Below are positions 24,069 to 31,348 of a stretch of DNA of 45,342 nt, piece by piece. A program made the position numbers and the translations under genes. The stretch's first letter is position 1. Each line of letters opens with the position of its first letter. The stretch covers positions 1-45,342 of IMG/VR virus record IMGVR_UViG_3300048833_000056. The stretch is one strand, 5' to 3'. The notes under the pieces are model-generated. The model was not told where the DNA came from and did no database searches. It worked only from the letters and a program-made list of their open reading frames with translations. The DNA is from a virus.

Positions 24069-24665
24069 TTACCTCCGGTTGAAAATCTTGTTGGTGGATG
24101 CGCCGGTGGAGAACCAGTTCGGTTTGTCCACGCGCAGTTGGTTCCGTTCCATCTCGACGAACGCTTCCATCTCCAGCTCTTTGGTGAACTGGTAGAGCAG
24201 CTGCGATGCAACGATGTTGGTCTGGAAGATGCGACCGGCACGACGCTCGATGTAGTTGCGTGCGACCTGAGGCAGCTCCTCGTACGGGAAGAACCACTTG
24301 ATGTTCGCTTCGACCTTGGTCCCCTGAGGGAACACCGCAGTTCGGTCGGAGCGGTTGTAGAGTTTGTTGGCGCGTTCCACGATGTCCTTCTCGCCGTCCG
24401 CAGGGACCACTTGAAGTGCGTTGGGGGGAACCGCGATGTGGCCGTTGATGTCAGGCACGAGCGGCCATGCGTCATCCGTGTTGTACCACCAGCCGGTGGA
24501 CTGCACTTCGCGTGAGGTGTTGTGCAGGACCATCTGCGCGAGCGAGACGTCCTTGACGCCGGTGACGACCAGCGAGTTCACAGGGCTTTGACCGATGGAC
24601 AGCAACAGGTTGTTCACTGAGTCCAGCTCGGTGAGCGGCACCAGATTGAGAGCGGGCAAAGCCAT
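24069..24665 (-). CDS. Tail tubular protein A (T7 gp11-like gatekeeper)
   Basis: 198 residues (gp11 has 196). LNLVPLTELDSVNNLLLSIGQSPVNSL at the start and AQMVLHNTSREVQSTGWWYNTDDAWPL are hallmark stretches of the gp11/gp4 gatekeeper family. It connects portal and nozzle and carries the fibre attachment sites. First gene behind the capsid terminator. Confidence 0.95.
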   Translation of the reverse strand: MALPALNLVPLTELDSVNNLLLSIGQSPVNSLVVTGVKDVSLAQMVLHNTSREVQSTGWWYNTDDAWPLVPDINGHIAVPPNALQVVPADGEKDIVERANKLYNRSDRTAVFPQGTKVEANIKWFFPYEELPQVARNYIERRAGRIFQTNIVASQLLYQFTKELEMEAFVEMERNQLRVDKPNWFSTGASTNKIFNRR

Positions 24666-24681
24666 GGGGACTCCTTGGGTG

Positions 24682-24712
24682 TAAAAAAAGCGGCCCCCGT
24701 GTGGGAGCCGCT
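24682..24712 (-). terminator. Terminator downstream of capsid
   Basis: Minus-strand stem AGCGGC/GCCGCT with an inner three-pair extension and a 4-base loop, followed by seven U. Same place as T-phi of T7, between genes 10 and 11, and so expected to make capsid mRNA exceed downstream mRNA. Confidence 0.85.
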
Positions 24713-24741
24713 TGAGGTGTTACTGAGGTGGAACTTGAGGC

Positions 24742-25749
24742 TTAGGTCTTCACCAAGGCGGTGGCGCACTTGGCGCGGAGGACGTCGCCCCCTGCGGCCA
24801 TCTCAGCCACCAAAAGCGTGGCGCGACGACGAGCGTCCCACGTCGCCTCGGTGTTCATGTCGAGGACGTGCAGCATGGCTGCAGCTTCGTCAGTGAATAC
24901 CAGGCCCACGACGTTGGTCATGTCGCGGTGGTACTTCGCAGCCAGCGTGGCAGGCAGGCGACGCACGTCGGTCGGGTGACCCACGAGGCCGTCGGCGTTG
25001 GTGCCGGCGTTGTAAGCAGTCACGTCGCGACCGAACAGGAAGGCGTTCGACTTGTGAATCTTCACACCGCTGATGAGCGACAGGGTCGTGTTCGCCACGC
25101 TGCCCTGACCGCCGAAGTCGCGGTTGATGTTCTTGTCGCTGTTCGCAATCAAGCTCCACTGCAGCGGCTGGAAGATGGCGTTCAAGTTGTCGACGTCAAC
25201 GTCGGCGTTCTCGGCACCCAGCTTGGCGCTGTTGATGGCGTCAATCAGGTCGAGGCCGGACGTGGTGAAGTCCTGTGCGCCGGTCTCGGTCACCTGACGG
25301 CCACCGCCGTCGCCGGTGAAGATTTCCGCACCGTATGCAGCCTTGGCGACCAGCTGCGAGGCCATCACGTCATAGACGCGAGCGATGCCTTCACCCTGAG
25401 CGCGGGCGTACGGGCCACGCAGGTCGTAGTGGGTCAGCATCTCGTCGATGCGGTCCACGTACACGTCGTGAATCAACAGGCCGTCAACCATGATGGTGAC
25501 GTCGGACTTCTGGATGTCCTTGCCGGTCAGTTCAGCACCGGGCGTATGGATACCAGCCCACGCCTTGAAGAAGGCCGGGAACTGCGCCGACTTTGCGCCG
25601 GAGATGGAACGGGTACGTATCAGGTCGCGCATGATGCGCTTCTGCTCAAAGGCCTCCAGCACTTCGCCTGCGTACTGGGTCAGGTTCAGCGCGTCGACGG
25701 AGCCGGTGCCGAGGCGCTGTGCGCCAAAGGACGGGGTTGCGTTGGTCAT
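24742..25749 (-). CDS. Major capsid protein (T7 gp10-like)
   Basis: 335 residues (gp10A has 345). Typical podoviral HK97-fold capsid of this family: MTNATPSFGAQRLGTGSVDALNL opening; FEQKRIMRDLIRTRSISGAKSAQFP; VMVDGLLIHDVYVDRIDEML; and AKYHRDMTNVVGLVFTDEAA near the end. No slippery extension corresponding to gp10B was seen. Lies between scaffold and terminator. Confidence 0.94.
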   Translation of the reverse strand: MTNATPSFGAQRLGTGSVDALNLTQYAGEVLEAFEQKRIMRDLIRTRSISGAKSAQFPAFFKAWAGIHTPGAELTGKDIQKSDVTIMVDGLLIHDVYVDRIDEMLTHYDLRGPYARAQGEGIARVYDVMASQLVAKAAYGAEIFTGDGGGRQVTETGAQDFTTSGLDLIDAINSAKLGAENADVDVDNLNAIFQPLQWSLIANSDKNINRDFGGQGSVANTTLSLISGVKIHKSNAFLFGRDVTAYNAGTNADGLVGHPTDVRRLPATLAAKYHRDMTNVVGLVFTDEAAAMLHVLDMNTEATWDARRRATLLVAEMAAGGDVLRAKCATALVKT

Positions 25750-26022
25750 TTCATTTTCTCGTTGTGGTTGGACAGTTGGTTGTTGCTACTGCCCCTTCCG
25801 ACTTCACGTTCCCCGTCCGTCGAAGTTGTCCACCGTAGCGGGCTTCTCGACAAGTTGGTTCGTCATTCGGGAGCTATCCTTGCGGATGAGGACGCGAGCG
25901 TTATGCGCTTCGTTGAGAGGCGGCTCGCGTATATTCGATGCGGGCGGTGGGTCACCCGACTTGCCGTAGAGCGACGGCTGGCGAATCACAACACGCCCAC
26001 TAACGCCGGAGGAGGACGGCGC
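25750..26022 (-). other. 273-bp gap between scaffold and capsid
   Basis: No phage-promoter copy is visible, although T7 has its strongest promoter here. A GTG-start frame (25989-25804, 61 codons, ending LVEKPATVDNFDGRGT) could be a small gene but has no RBS. A hairpin CGCCG/CGGCG lies just after the scaffold stop. Confidence 0.4.
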
Positions 26023-26802
26023 TTACCCTGCGGACACACCGACACCCATGTCGACGCCGTTCTTCAGAGAAACCTCAAGTTTCTTGCGGACGGCCTCACG
26101 GGCAGCGGGGTCTTTCTTGTACTCAGGCTTGCGGATGTCAGCCAGCCACTCGGCCTTGTTTGCGTATCCACCCGGTGCGCTACTGCCGGTGCCATCGGTG
26201 ATGATTTTTCCTTCGACGCCCATGGTTTCCTCGTAGCGTGCTTTGAGTGAACGTGCGGCCTTGAGCGCTTCATCGCGACTCGGGCCGAACGCGGCGGCGT
26301 TGTAGGCTTCTGCTTCTTCTGCGGTGTAGTTCGCACCGGCCCAAGCCAACAGCGAGGAGTAGACTTCCTCACCACCGAGGTCGCGCTCGATGTGAATCTT
26401 CCGCAGTTCCTGCATCGCAATCTGGCCTTCGACGTAGGTGTCGATTTGCTCTTTGCTGATGCCCTGCTTGGCGAAGTCGGCGTACGTCTCTTCGCTGATA
26501 GCGCCCGTTTCGGACTGCAACTCGGCGTTCGCCTTTTCGACGGCCTTCGCATACGCCTCGCCCACCGGCAGTTCACCGGCGGGGTCATTCGGCTGGTCGT
26601 CTGGATTGGGAACGACAGGCTCACCTTCGACGGCGGGCTTGCTGTTCTTCTTCTCCAGTTCGACGTACGAGGCAAGCAAGGCCTCGGTGTTCACCGCGCC
26701 GGTCTCGGCATTCCAGAACTTCTCGGGAATGTTGTCGGGACGTACGGGCAGCTGATTCTCTACCGGCTGTTCGCCAGTAGGGTTCTGTACTTCATCGGTC
26801 AT
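26023..26802 (-). CDS. Capsid assembly (scaffolding) protein (T7 gp9-like)
   Basis: 259 residues (gp9 has 307), very acidic and helical: PEKFWNAETGAVNTEALLASY resembles the conserved N-terminal part of gp9-type scaffolds, with a long Glu/Lys/Ala middle and a C-terminal AGxxNKAEWLADIRKPEYKKD-like segment that would bind capsid. Between portal and capsid as expected. Confidence 0.9.
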   Translation of the reverse strand: MTDEVQNPTGEQPVENQLPVRPDNIPEKFWNAETGAVNTEALLASYVELEKKNSKPAVEGEPVVPNPDDQPNDPAGELPVGEAYAKAVEKANAELQSETGAISEETYADFAKQGISKEQIDTYVEGQIAMQELRKIHIERDLGGEEVYSSLLAWAGANYTAEEAEAYNAAAFGPSRDEALKAARSLKARYEETMGVEGKIITDGTGSSAPGGYANKAEWLADIRKPEYKKDPAAREAVRKKLEVSLKNGVDMGVGVSAG

Positions 26803-26814
26803 GTGACCTCCTCG

Positions 26815-28341
26815 TCACTGTGCGGGTAGCTCGATGTCACCTTTGGCGACACCTTGAGCAATTGGTCCAGCGGCTTTGTCCATGACCTGTGCGGCCATTG
26901 CCTGCTGCTGTGCGGCTGCGTCTTCGGCTTGAATCTCTTCAACCGTCTTGAGCAGTTCGTCGAGTTCGTCGATGCCCCAGCCCACGCCTAGTCGCTTGGC
27001 GATGTTGGGTGCCTTCAGCACCTTCAATGCACCTTCAGGACCGAACATGTTGAAGAGGTCTTGCACGAACCCGCGCACCTTGTTCAATGCGTGGTTGCGA
27101 CCGAGAGCCTGGAATCCGGTGACGATGACTGGCTTGACCATGCCCTTCGGCAGGACAGCAATCTTGCGTGCCTTCTCCAGAACCAACTCGGTGCGGTTCA
27201 CCCATGGAACCTGCAGCTCTTGCGCTTGCACCGTGTAGACGCCGCCGACCACGTCTTCAAGTTCCTGCGCGATGGCACGAATCTCTTCAGCGGTCACACG
27301 TTCTGCGTCGCGGGTGGCACCGGAGCGCAGCAGGAACGCCTGCGCCAAACGCATCTCGATACCTTCAGCGACTTTCTGCGCGACTTGGAAGTCGGCGTAC
27401 TTGTCCAGCTGCAGGATGTCGATGTCGCGTAGGTCACCCACCACGGTGTCGCCGGACTCGGCGTTGTTGATGTCTTCCATCCGCGTGGTCGCGGACGGGT
27501 GTTTCAGGAATACGATTTTGGCTGCGACTGCGGCGAACTTGACGATGGCCTCACAGAGACCTTCGTACGAGATGAGGTCACCCATCAGTTCTTCGACGTG
27601 ACCACGCCCGTAGTGCGAACCGGGGACGGCCTTCCATCTACCAGGAATCCACGGAGATGCAGCTGCCGGCGCTTTACCACGCGAGCCGGGAACCTCAATC
27701 TCCTTAATCTCGCTCCAGTATTCAACCTTGCCGGCACGCCACTCAATCTTCGTGAAGACTTCGACGTCTTCCTTCTGGTCAGCGGGTACATCGCAGGCGA
27801 TGAGGACGGAAGCCTCAAGCGTCGACGGGTGGACCGTCTCGCGAACCACGGCGTCGATGGGTGCGCCTGAACCGTCCCGGCGAATGCGGTACTTGTCCAG
27901 CGTATACATCCGCATCTTCTGCATGTCTGGGTAGAACAGCAGCGCGTTGCCGCAGACCACGAGGTGTAACAGGAACTCGTTGAGGATTGGCCGCTGGGGC
28001 GAAGCCTCGACTTGATTCATGATGTCCGTCTCGCGTTGCGCGAGTGCCTTCTCGACCTCAGAGGTGTCGCCCTGCCCCGCTGCGGCCAGCGCGTCTTTCG
28101 ACAGCTGGTAGCGGAACGGGCTGGAACCCGGAGGGAACAGCGCAAGCAGGAGCTTGGAGGTGATGTTGTTGACGCCACGAGCGCCCAGCGATTGATACGG
28201 AGGGTCGAACGTGGATGCGTCGTTCGCGCCGGTGGGCGGCATCAGCGACGGAATCGTCAGCTTCGCGCATTCACGGGCACGCTCAAGCGGGGCGTTGTGG
28301 GCCGAAGCCAACTCCTCCCAGAGAGACTTTGCGGTTGCCAT
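26815..28341 (-). CDS. Portal (head-tail connector) protein (T7 gp8-like)
   Basis: 508 residues (gp8 has 536). Recognisable family stretches: LWEELASAHNAPLERARECAKLTIPSLMP, ARGVNNITSKLLLALFPP, FLLHLVVCGNALLFYP, GRGHVEELMGDLISYEGLCEA, and LLRSGATRDAERVTAEEIRAIAQELE. Forms the dodecameric ring through which DNA passes, and docks terminase and gp11. Confidence 0.95.
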   Translation of the reverse strand: MATAKSLWEELASAHNAPLERARECAKLTIPSLMPPTGANDASTFDPPYQSLGARGVNNITSKLLLALFPPGSSPFRYQLSKDALAAAGQGDTSEVEKALAQRETDIMNQVEASPQRPILNEFLLHLVVCGNALLFYPDMQKMRMYTLDKYRIRRDGSGAPIDAVVRETVHPSTLEASVLIACDVPADQKEDVEVFTKIEWRAGKVEYWSEIKEIEVPGSRGKAPAAASPWIPGRWKAVPGSHYGRGHVEELMGDLISYEGLCEAIVKFAAVAAKIVFLKHPSATTRMEDINNAESGDTVVGDLRDIDILQLDKYADFQVAQKVAEGIEMRLAQAFLLRSGATRDAERVTAEEIRAIAQELEDVVGGVYTVQAQELQVPWVNRTELVLEKARKIAVLPKGMVKPVIVTGFQALGRNHALNKVRGFVQDLFNMFGPEGALKVLKAPNIAKRLGVGWGIDELDELLKTVEEIQAEDAAAQQQAMAAQVMDKAAGPIAQGVAKGDIELPAQ

Positions 28342-28356
28342 AGGTGTCCTTGAGGG

Positions 28357-28665
28357 TTACCTCTCCCGCGTCACAATCCGACCGGTGTTGATGCCGGGGG
28401 TCGTGTAGCCGGGACTTGAGGTGCCCGTGCCGACTCCGAAGCCTCCACCGCCGCCGTTGGGTGGGGTGATGACTGGAGGTGCGACTGGAGGAGTTACGGT
28501 GACGGGGCGGCGAGGCGTGCCTCGGTCGATGCGGAGTGAGTTGCGACCACGGGCGTCGGAACCGACGATTCCCAGTCCGTCAACCCAAGGGTTACTGAGG
28601 TACTGGACGGGCTTCTTCTCGTCGCCTGAGACCACCTGAGGCTTGGGTGCCTTGGTCGTACACAT
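28357..28665 (-). CDS. Pro/Gly-rich tail-assembly protein (T7 gp7.3-like)
   Basis: 102 residues; ATG overlaps the upstream stop (TGATG). Middle and C-terminal parts are low complexity (PVTVTPPVAPPVITPP, then GGGGGFGVGTGTSSPGY). In T7-like genomes the small gene before portal codes for gp7.3, a virion protein needed for adsorption and ejected with DNA. Assignment by position and composition only. Confidence 0.6.
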   Translation of the reverse strand: MCTTKAPKPQVVSGDEKKPVQYLSNPWVDGLGIVGSDARGRNSLRIDRGTPRRPVTVTPPVAPPVITPPNGGGGGFGVGTGTSSPGYTTPGINTGRIVTRER

Positions 28666-28865
28666 CAGCCCCTCCGAATCGGCGCATGGCCGCGTAGGGT
28701 CAACAGGTCGCGGACCAGCTCGCGCTTGCCTGCCTTCATCCACACAAGACGCTCAGGGTCACTGAGGTCCGGGGAGCGTTCGGGGTACAGCTCGTCGAGC
28801 ATGTCGATGAGGCTGCTGCAGGACAAGGCAATCGCCGCCTGCGTATCTGCGTCAGGCAGGTGCAT
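28665..28865 (-). CDS. Hypothetical protein, T7 gp6.7 position, 66 aa
   Basis: Small helical protein from ATG 28865 with RBS AGAGGACAG. Contains IALSCSSLIDMLDELYPERSPDLS and a basic end (LTLRGHAPIRRG). First gene after the structured RNA and its terminator; T7 has gp6.7, an ejected virion protein, at this location. Family not proven. Confidence 0.6.
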   Translation of the reverse strand: MHLPDADTQAAIALSCSSLIDMLDELYPERSPDLSDPERLVWMKAGKRELVRDLLTLRGHAPIRRG

Positions 28866-28877
28866 GTCTGTCCTCTG

Positions 28878-28920
28878 AAAAAAATCCCCGCCATGCCGGG
28901 AGAGAGTCGGCATAACGGGG
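28878..28920 (-). terminator. Strong intrinsic terminator before virion genes
   Basis: Stem CCCCG..ATGCCG/CGGCAT..CGGGG (28920-28908 with 28898-28886) with a two-base internal mismatch, a 9-base loop, then A and seven U (28884-28878). It lies only 13 bp before the start codon region of gene 28865. Confidence 0.88.
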
Positions 28921-29087
28921 AACGGGGTGGTGCTGGTCGAAGCAGCTCCCGTGGCTGGAACCCCCTTCAGGGGCCATGCGGGGAGCTGCTTCGGTAGTTG
29001 GTCGGGTGTTCACAGGTCGGGCTGGAAGGCCTCTGGGAACACCCGGTTTTCCACCTAAGGTGGATACTTAGAGGATGTCTGTCCTCC
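28878..29087 (-). ncRNA. Structured phage RNA, about 210 nt
   Basis: The predicted start is the +1 G of the phage promoter at 29104-29087 and the end is the U-run of a strong terminator. In between no gene is found. Minus-strand helices in order: GAGGA/TCCTC right at the 5' end; CCACC/GGTGG; a 9-pair stem GAACACCCG/CGGGTGTTC (29045-29037 with 29011-29003) with a 25-base loop; a perfect 13-pair stem (28993-28981 with 28950-28938) enclosing CCCC-UGAA-GGGG; then the terminator. This density of perfect helices is unlike the rest of the window. It could be a free regulatory or packaging-type RNA or a leader of the virion mRNA. Confidence 0.6.
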
Positions 29088-29104
29088 GATGGTGGCCCCT
29101 AATC
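29087..29104 (-). promoter_or_regulatory. Phage RNA polymerase promoter 1 (late)
   Basis: GATTAGGGGCCACCATCG on the minus strand; one of four near-identical 18-mers. Lined up with the T7 promoter, the block CACCATCG corresponds to CACTATAG, so transcription should start at the last G (29087). It overlaps the end of the exonuclease gene and feeds the structured RNA and the virion genes. Confidence 0.82.
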
Positions 29105-29864
29105 AATACGGGGGACACCACAGACGCACACGCTTGTTGGCGAAGTCCCAGTCCGAGGATCGGAGGATGCGGGCACAGCGTGCCTGGACAAGCGCGTCCT
29201 GTGCTGTGAAACCCTTCTTGGCGTACGCCTGTTTCACGACATCCCACATGCCCTTCAAGGTCTCCTGCTCGTCCAGCATCGGCACGAACCTTGACTTCTT
29301 CCCATGGCCTGGGCATCCCGGGTATCCATCGGTCGGATCGCCAGTGATCGTCTGCTCCATGAAGAAGCGGTCAGCTTCCCATACGGAGATCTTGCGGACG
29401 TCCTTATCCTTGGCCGGGTTGTAGAGCAGGCCCGGGATGGTCTGCATGTCCTTGTCTTCGGAGACGATAATCTTCGTGCCGGTGATGAGCGTCTTGTGCG
29501 TCGACAGGATTCCCATGCAGTCGTCAGCCTCAAGGCCGGGGCGCTGGTAGGTCTCGTATGTCTCGGCGAAGAAGTCCTTCACCTCACGCAGCGTGGACGG
29601 CTTCCGGGTGTCCTTGCGGTTTCCCTTGTAGTCGGGGTAGACGCCGGTGCGGAAGTTGTCCTCGTCGGTCAGGCAGATGATGAGCCGGGTGGCCTTCAGC
29701 TTGGTGGCGACTTCCTCCAGTAGACGCTTGGCGGTGTCGAGGGCGCGGTCGAGGTTGGGTGCGACCGCAGGTTCACCGTCGGTGCCACCGAAGTGGTACA
29801 CGCCCTCGCAAGCTGACGCCGCCTTGAACGCGAAGATGTCGGCGTCGATCAGGAGGGTGGTCAT
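29103..29864 (-). CDS. 5'-3' exonuclease (T7 gp6-like)
   Basis: 253 residues, a FEN/5'-nuclease-type enzyme that degrades host DNA and removes primers. Metal-binding acids: LLIDADIFAF at the start, LEADDCMGIL (about 115-123) and VSEDKDMQTI (about 137-146); then a helix-hairpin-helix-like part with GDPTDGYPGCPGHGKKS. Shorter than T7 gp6 (300). ATG overlaps the upstream stop. Confidence 0.9.
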   Translation of the reverse strand: MTTLLIDADIFAFKAASACEGVYHFGGTDGEPAVAPNLDRALDTAKRLLEEVATKLKATRLIICLTDEDNFRTGVYPDYKGNRKDTRKPSTLREVKDFFAETYETYQRPGLEADDCMGILSTHKTLITGTKIIVSEDKDMQTIPGLLYNPAKDKDVRKISVWEADRFFMEQTITGDPTDGYPGCPGHGKKSRFVPMLDEQETLKGMWDVVKQAYAKKGFTAQDALVQARCARILRSSDWDFANKRVRLWCPPY

Positions 29865-30061
29865 CCTGCGACCCCGATCACCGCGAGGCGGTCTGTGTAT
29901 ATGACAGGCCGGTGCCAGTTATCCAAATACACGCGACCCTCGTCGTCGATCTTGGTGACCACCTTGCGCTCAAGAACTGAACTCCTTCCCGACAAACGCG
30001 CTGCGGCAACGACGTCACCCACCCTCAGGTATGTGCCCGCGAAGTCTCTTGGATGCTTCAC
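29861..30061 (-). CDS. Small protein 66 aa, KOW/SH3-like
   Basis: GTG start overlapping the Rz1 stop (GTGA); stop overlaps the exonuclease ATG. GTYLRVGDVVAAARLSG and DDEGRVYLDNWHRPVIYTD suggest a small beta barrel. The same frame is open upstream into the HNH gene, so it may also be made as the tail of a longer product. Function unknown. Confidence 0.6.
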   Translation of the reverse strand: MKHPRDFAGTYLRVGDVVAAARLSGRSSVLERKVVTKIDDEGRVYLDNWHRPVIYTDRLAVIGVAG

Positions 30062-30754
30062 TTCTCGCTCTCCTTCAGCACGCGCTTGGCGCTGACCTTG
30101 TCGTTGTTGGATTGCTTGACGGTGTCCTCCGCCGCCCTGCAGAACAGCGCAAGGTCGCGTGTGGTGGATGCTGGATCCAACATCACCGCTTCGGTGGACG
30201 GGTACTTCCCCTCGATCACTCGCTCCTGAAGGAACGGGCCAAGGTTTGGTTGTGTCGGAAAGGTTCTCGGGGCGCATGCTGTCAGCATTACGAGCAGCCC
30301 AAGCCCGAAACACTTCATATACGAGACTGTCGTCATATTCGTTCCGCATGAGGTTGAAGGCGGTTATCACCGTGCGTGTGTTGGCCTCGGTGTATCCCAA
30401 CGAGGAGTCAATCCTGTCGAGGGATATTCCGTAAGGATTCGACCGATACGGGCCGGTGTAACTGAGTACGAAGGGAAGCCCCGTGGCGGAGCAGCGTCCT
30501 GAGGAAGCCTTCTCCCTGACCCACTCCTTAGAGATGCTGAACTCCAGCCCCGAAGAAGCGGCCCGATGACGGGCGTTGCTCCACGACTCTCTGGTCCTAT
30601 TCCCGAAGTCACCCAGATGTTTTCTCTTGTTCGCAGCGCTTTGTGTGACGTGACACGGTTTGCATCTGTAGCGAGGACGCCCTGTGCGTGCATCCCCGTA
30701 GAACTCTCCTACGTCCTTAACGAGTCCGCACGATATGCAAGATCTACTTGTCAA
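29861..30754 (-). CDS. HNH homing-type endonuclease, frame open to a 297-aa fusion
   Basis: Residues 1-45 carry a zinc-ribbon-like pattern (CISCGLVKDVGEFY, then YRCKPC), and residues 80-150 the HNH-type core of free-standing phage endonucleases (GRCSATGLPF, then GISLDRIDSSLGYTEANTRTV and NLMRNEY). It starts at ATG 30754, overlapping the Rz stop, and intrudes between Rz and Rz1. After about residue 165 the frame runs without stop through the whole Rz1 region in another frame and ends as the 66-aa small protein. The working endonuclease probably needs only the first 165-175 residues. A mobile intron-type gene that cuts phage DNA at a sister locus. Confidence 0.75.
   Translation of the reverse strand: MTSRSCISCGLVKDVGEFYGDARTGRPRYRCKPCHVTQSAANKRKHLGDFGNRTRESWSNARHRAASSGLEFSISKEWVREKASSGRCSATGLPFVLSYTGPYRSNPYGISLDRIDSSLGYTEANTRTVITAFNLMRNEYDDSLVYEVFRAWAARNADSMRPENLSDTTKPWPVPSGASDRGEVPVHRSGDVGSSIHHTRPCAVLQGGGGHRQAIQQRQGQRQARAEGEREVKHPRDFAGTYLRVGDVVAAARLSGRSSVLERKVVTKIDDEGRVYLDNWHRPVIYTDRLAVIGVAG
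30058..30336 (-). CDS. Outer-membrane spanin lipoprotein (Rz1-like)
   Basis: 92 residues from ATG 30336, or 86 from the ATG at 30318. Lipoprotein signal with lipobox: MKCFGLGLLVMLTAC, Cys as the lipid anchor. Then a Pro/Thr stretch and helices. With Rz it bridges the periplasm and fuses the membranes at lysis. Its signal sequence is encoded in DNA that also codes, in another frame, for the end of the HNH domain; in other phages Rz1 follows or overlaps Rz directly. Confidence 0.75.
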   Translation of the reverse strand: MTTVSYMKCFGLGLLVMLTACAPRTFPTQPNLGPFLQERVIEGKYPSTEAVMLDPASTTRDLALFCRAAEDTVKQSNNDKVSAKRVLKESEK

Positions 30755-31083
30755 GGTATGAAGGCCTCCCTGACCGCGTCGGGGATACGCTCATCAAGGT
30801 ACTCGCGAGCAGCTGGATCTTCATTGGATGCCTTGTCGAGTTTGATGTGGACGGTCTGTGACGAAGCGCGGATGGCTGTGTCGAACTCGTCTCGGCGGAT
30901 GACCTCTTCGGACAGCGTCTTCTGCTGCGCGGCGAGGTCTTCGATCTTCTTCTCCAGCGGAGCGATGGTTGCGACCTTCGCCGCCATCGTCTTGTAGGAG
31001 TGGACGCCGTAAGCGCCCGCCCCGATCAGGAGCAGGCACAGGACACCGGCGACGATGTTGATGTACGCCTTGGGCGTGAGCAT
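30751..31083 (-). CDS. Inner-membrane spanin (Rz-like)
   Basis: 110 residues. N-terminal membrane anchor (INIVAGVLCLLLIGAGAYGV, about residues 7-26) followed by a periplasmic coiled coil (VATIAPLEKKIEDLAAQQKTL) ending in AVREAFIP. Start ATG overlaps the upstream stop (TGATG). Part of a lysis block with a holin-like protein and small membrane peptides; its partner Rz1 lies behind an inserted HNH gene. Confidence 0.85.
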   Translation of the reverse strand: MLTPKAYINIVAGVLCLLLIGAGAYGVHSYKTMAAKVATIAPLEKKIEDLAAQQKTLSEEVIRRDEFDTAIRASSQTVHIKLDKASNEDPAAREYLDERIPDAVREAFIP

Positions 31084-31208
31084 CACAGCACCCCCTTCCA
31101 CAACAGAGGCGTCGCCAAGATGCTCACGCAGATCGCAGCGAGCAGCGTGCCGTACAACTTGAAGAGGAACTTCGCCTCTTCCCATGGATCTTGGTCGGGG
31201 AACATCAT
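31083..31208 (-). CDS. Single-span membrane peptide, 41 aa
   Basis: Starts MMFPDQDPWEEAKFLFKLYG with one membrane helix after it (TLLAAICVSILATPLLW). ATG overlaps the previous stop and its stop overlaps the Rz start. In a lysis block such a peptide may be a pinholin-like or accessory lysis factor; family not recognised. Confidence 0.6.
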   Translation of the reverse strand: MMFPDQDPWEEAKFLFKLYGTLLAAICVSILATPLLWKGVL

Positions 31209-31345
31209 CCGAACCTCCGGGCGAGGTAGTACCAGAAGCTATCCCGGTAGGTGCAGTACGGGGCGTTGTACCAGCGCGTCCACAGGAACGCGGACAGCGA
31301 CGGATCGTGATCGCCAAACAGCTTGAACTTGATTGCGGTCAACAT
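31205..31345 (-). CDS. Small aromatic-rich protein, 46 aa
   Basis: RBS AGGAG six bases before ATG. Sequence rich in Trp/Tyr/Phe (FLWTRWYNAPYC, then SFWYYLARRFG). Related short ORFs occur in lysis or late regions of podoviruses, but I cannot name a function. Tightly coupled to the next gene. Confidence 0.6.
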   Translation of the reverse strand: MLTAIKFKLFGDHDPSLSAFLWTRWYNAPYCTYRDSFWYYLARRFG

Positions 31346-31348
31346 GGA

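Noticed and set aside
29068-29316. 82-codon minus-strand frame at the exonuclease end
   Set aside because: Overlaps the exonuclease in another frame and reads through the phage promoter.
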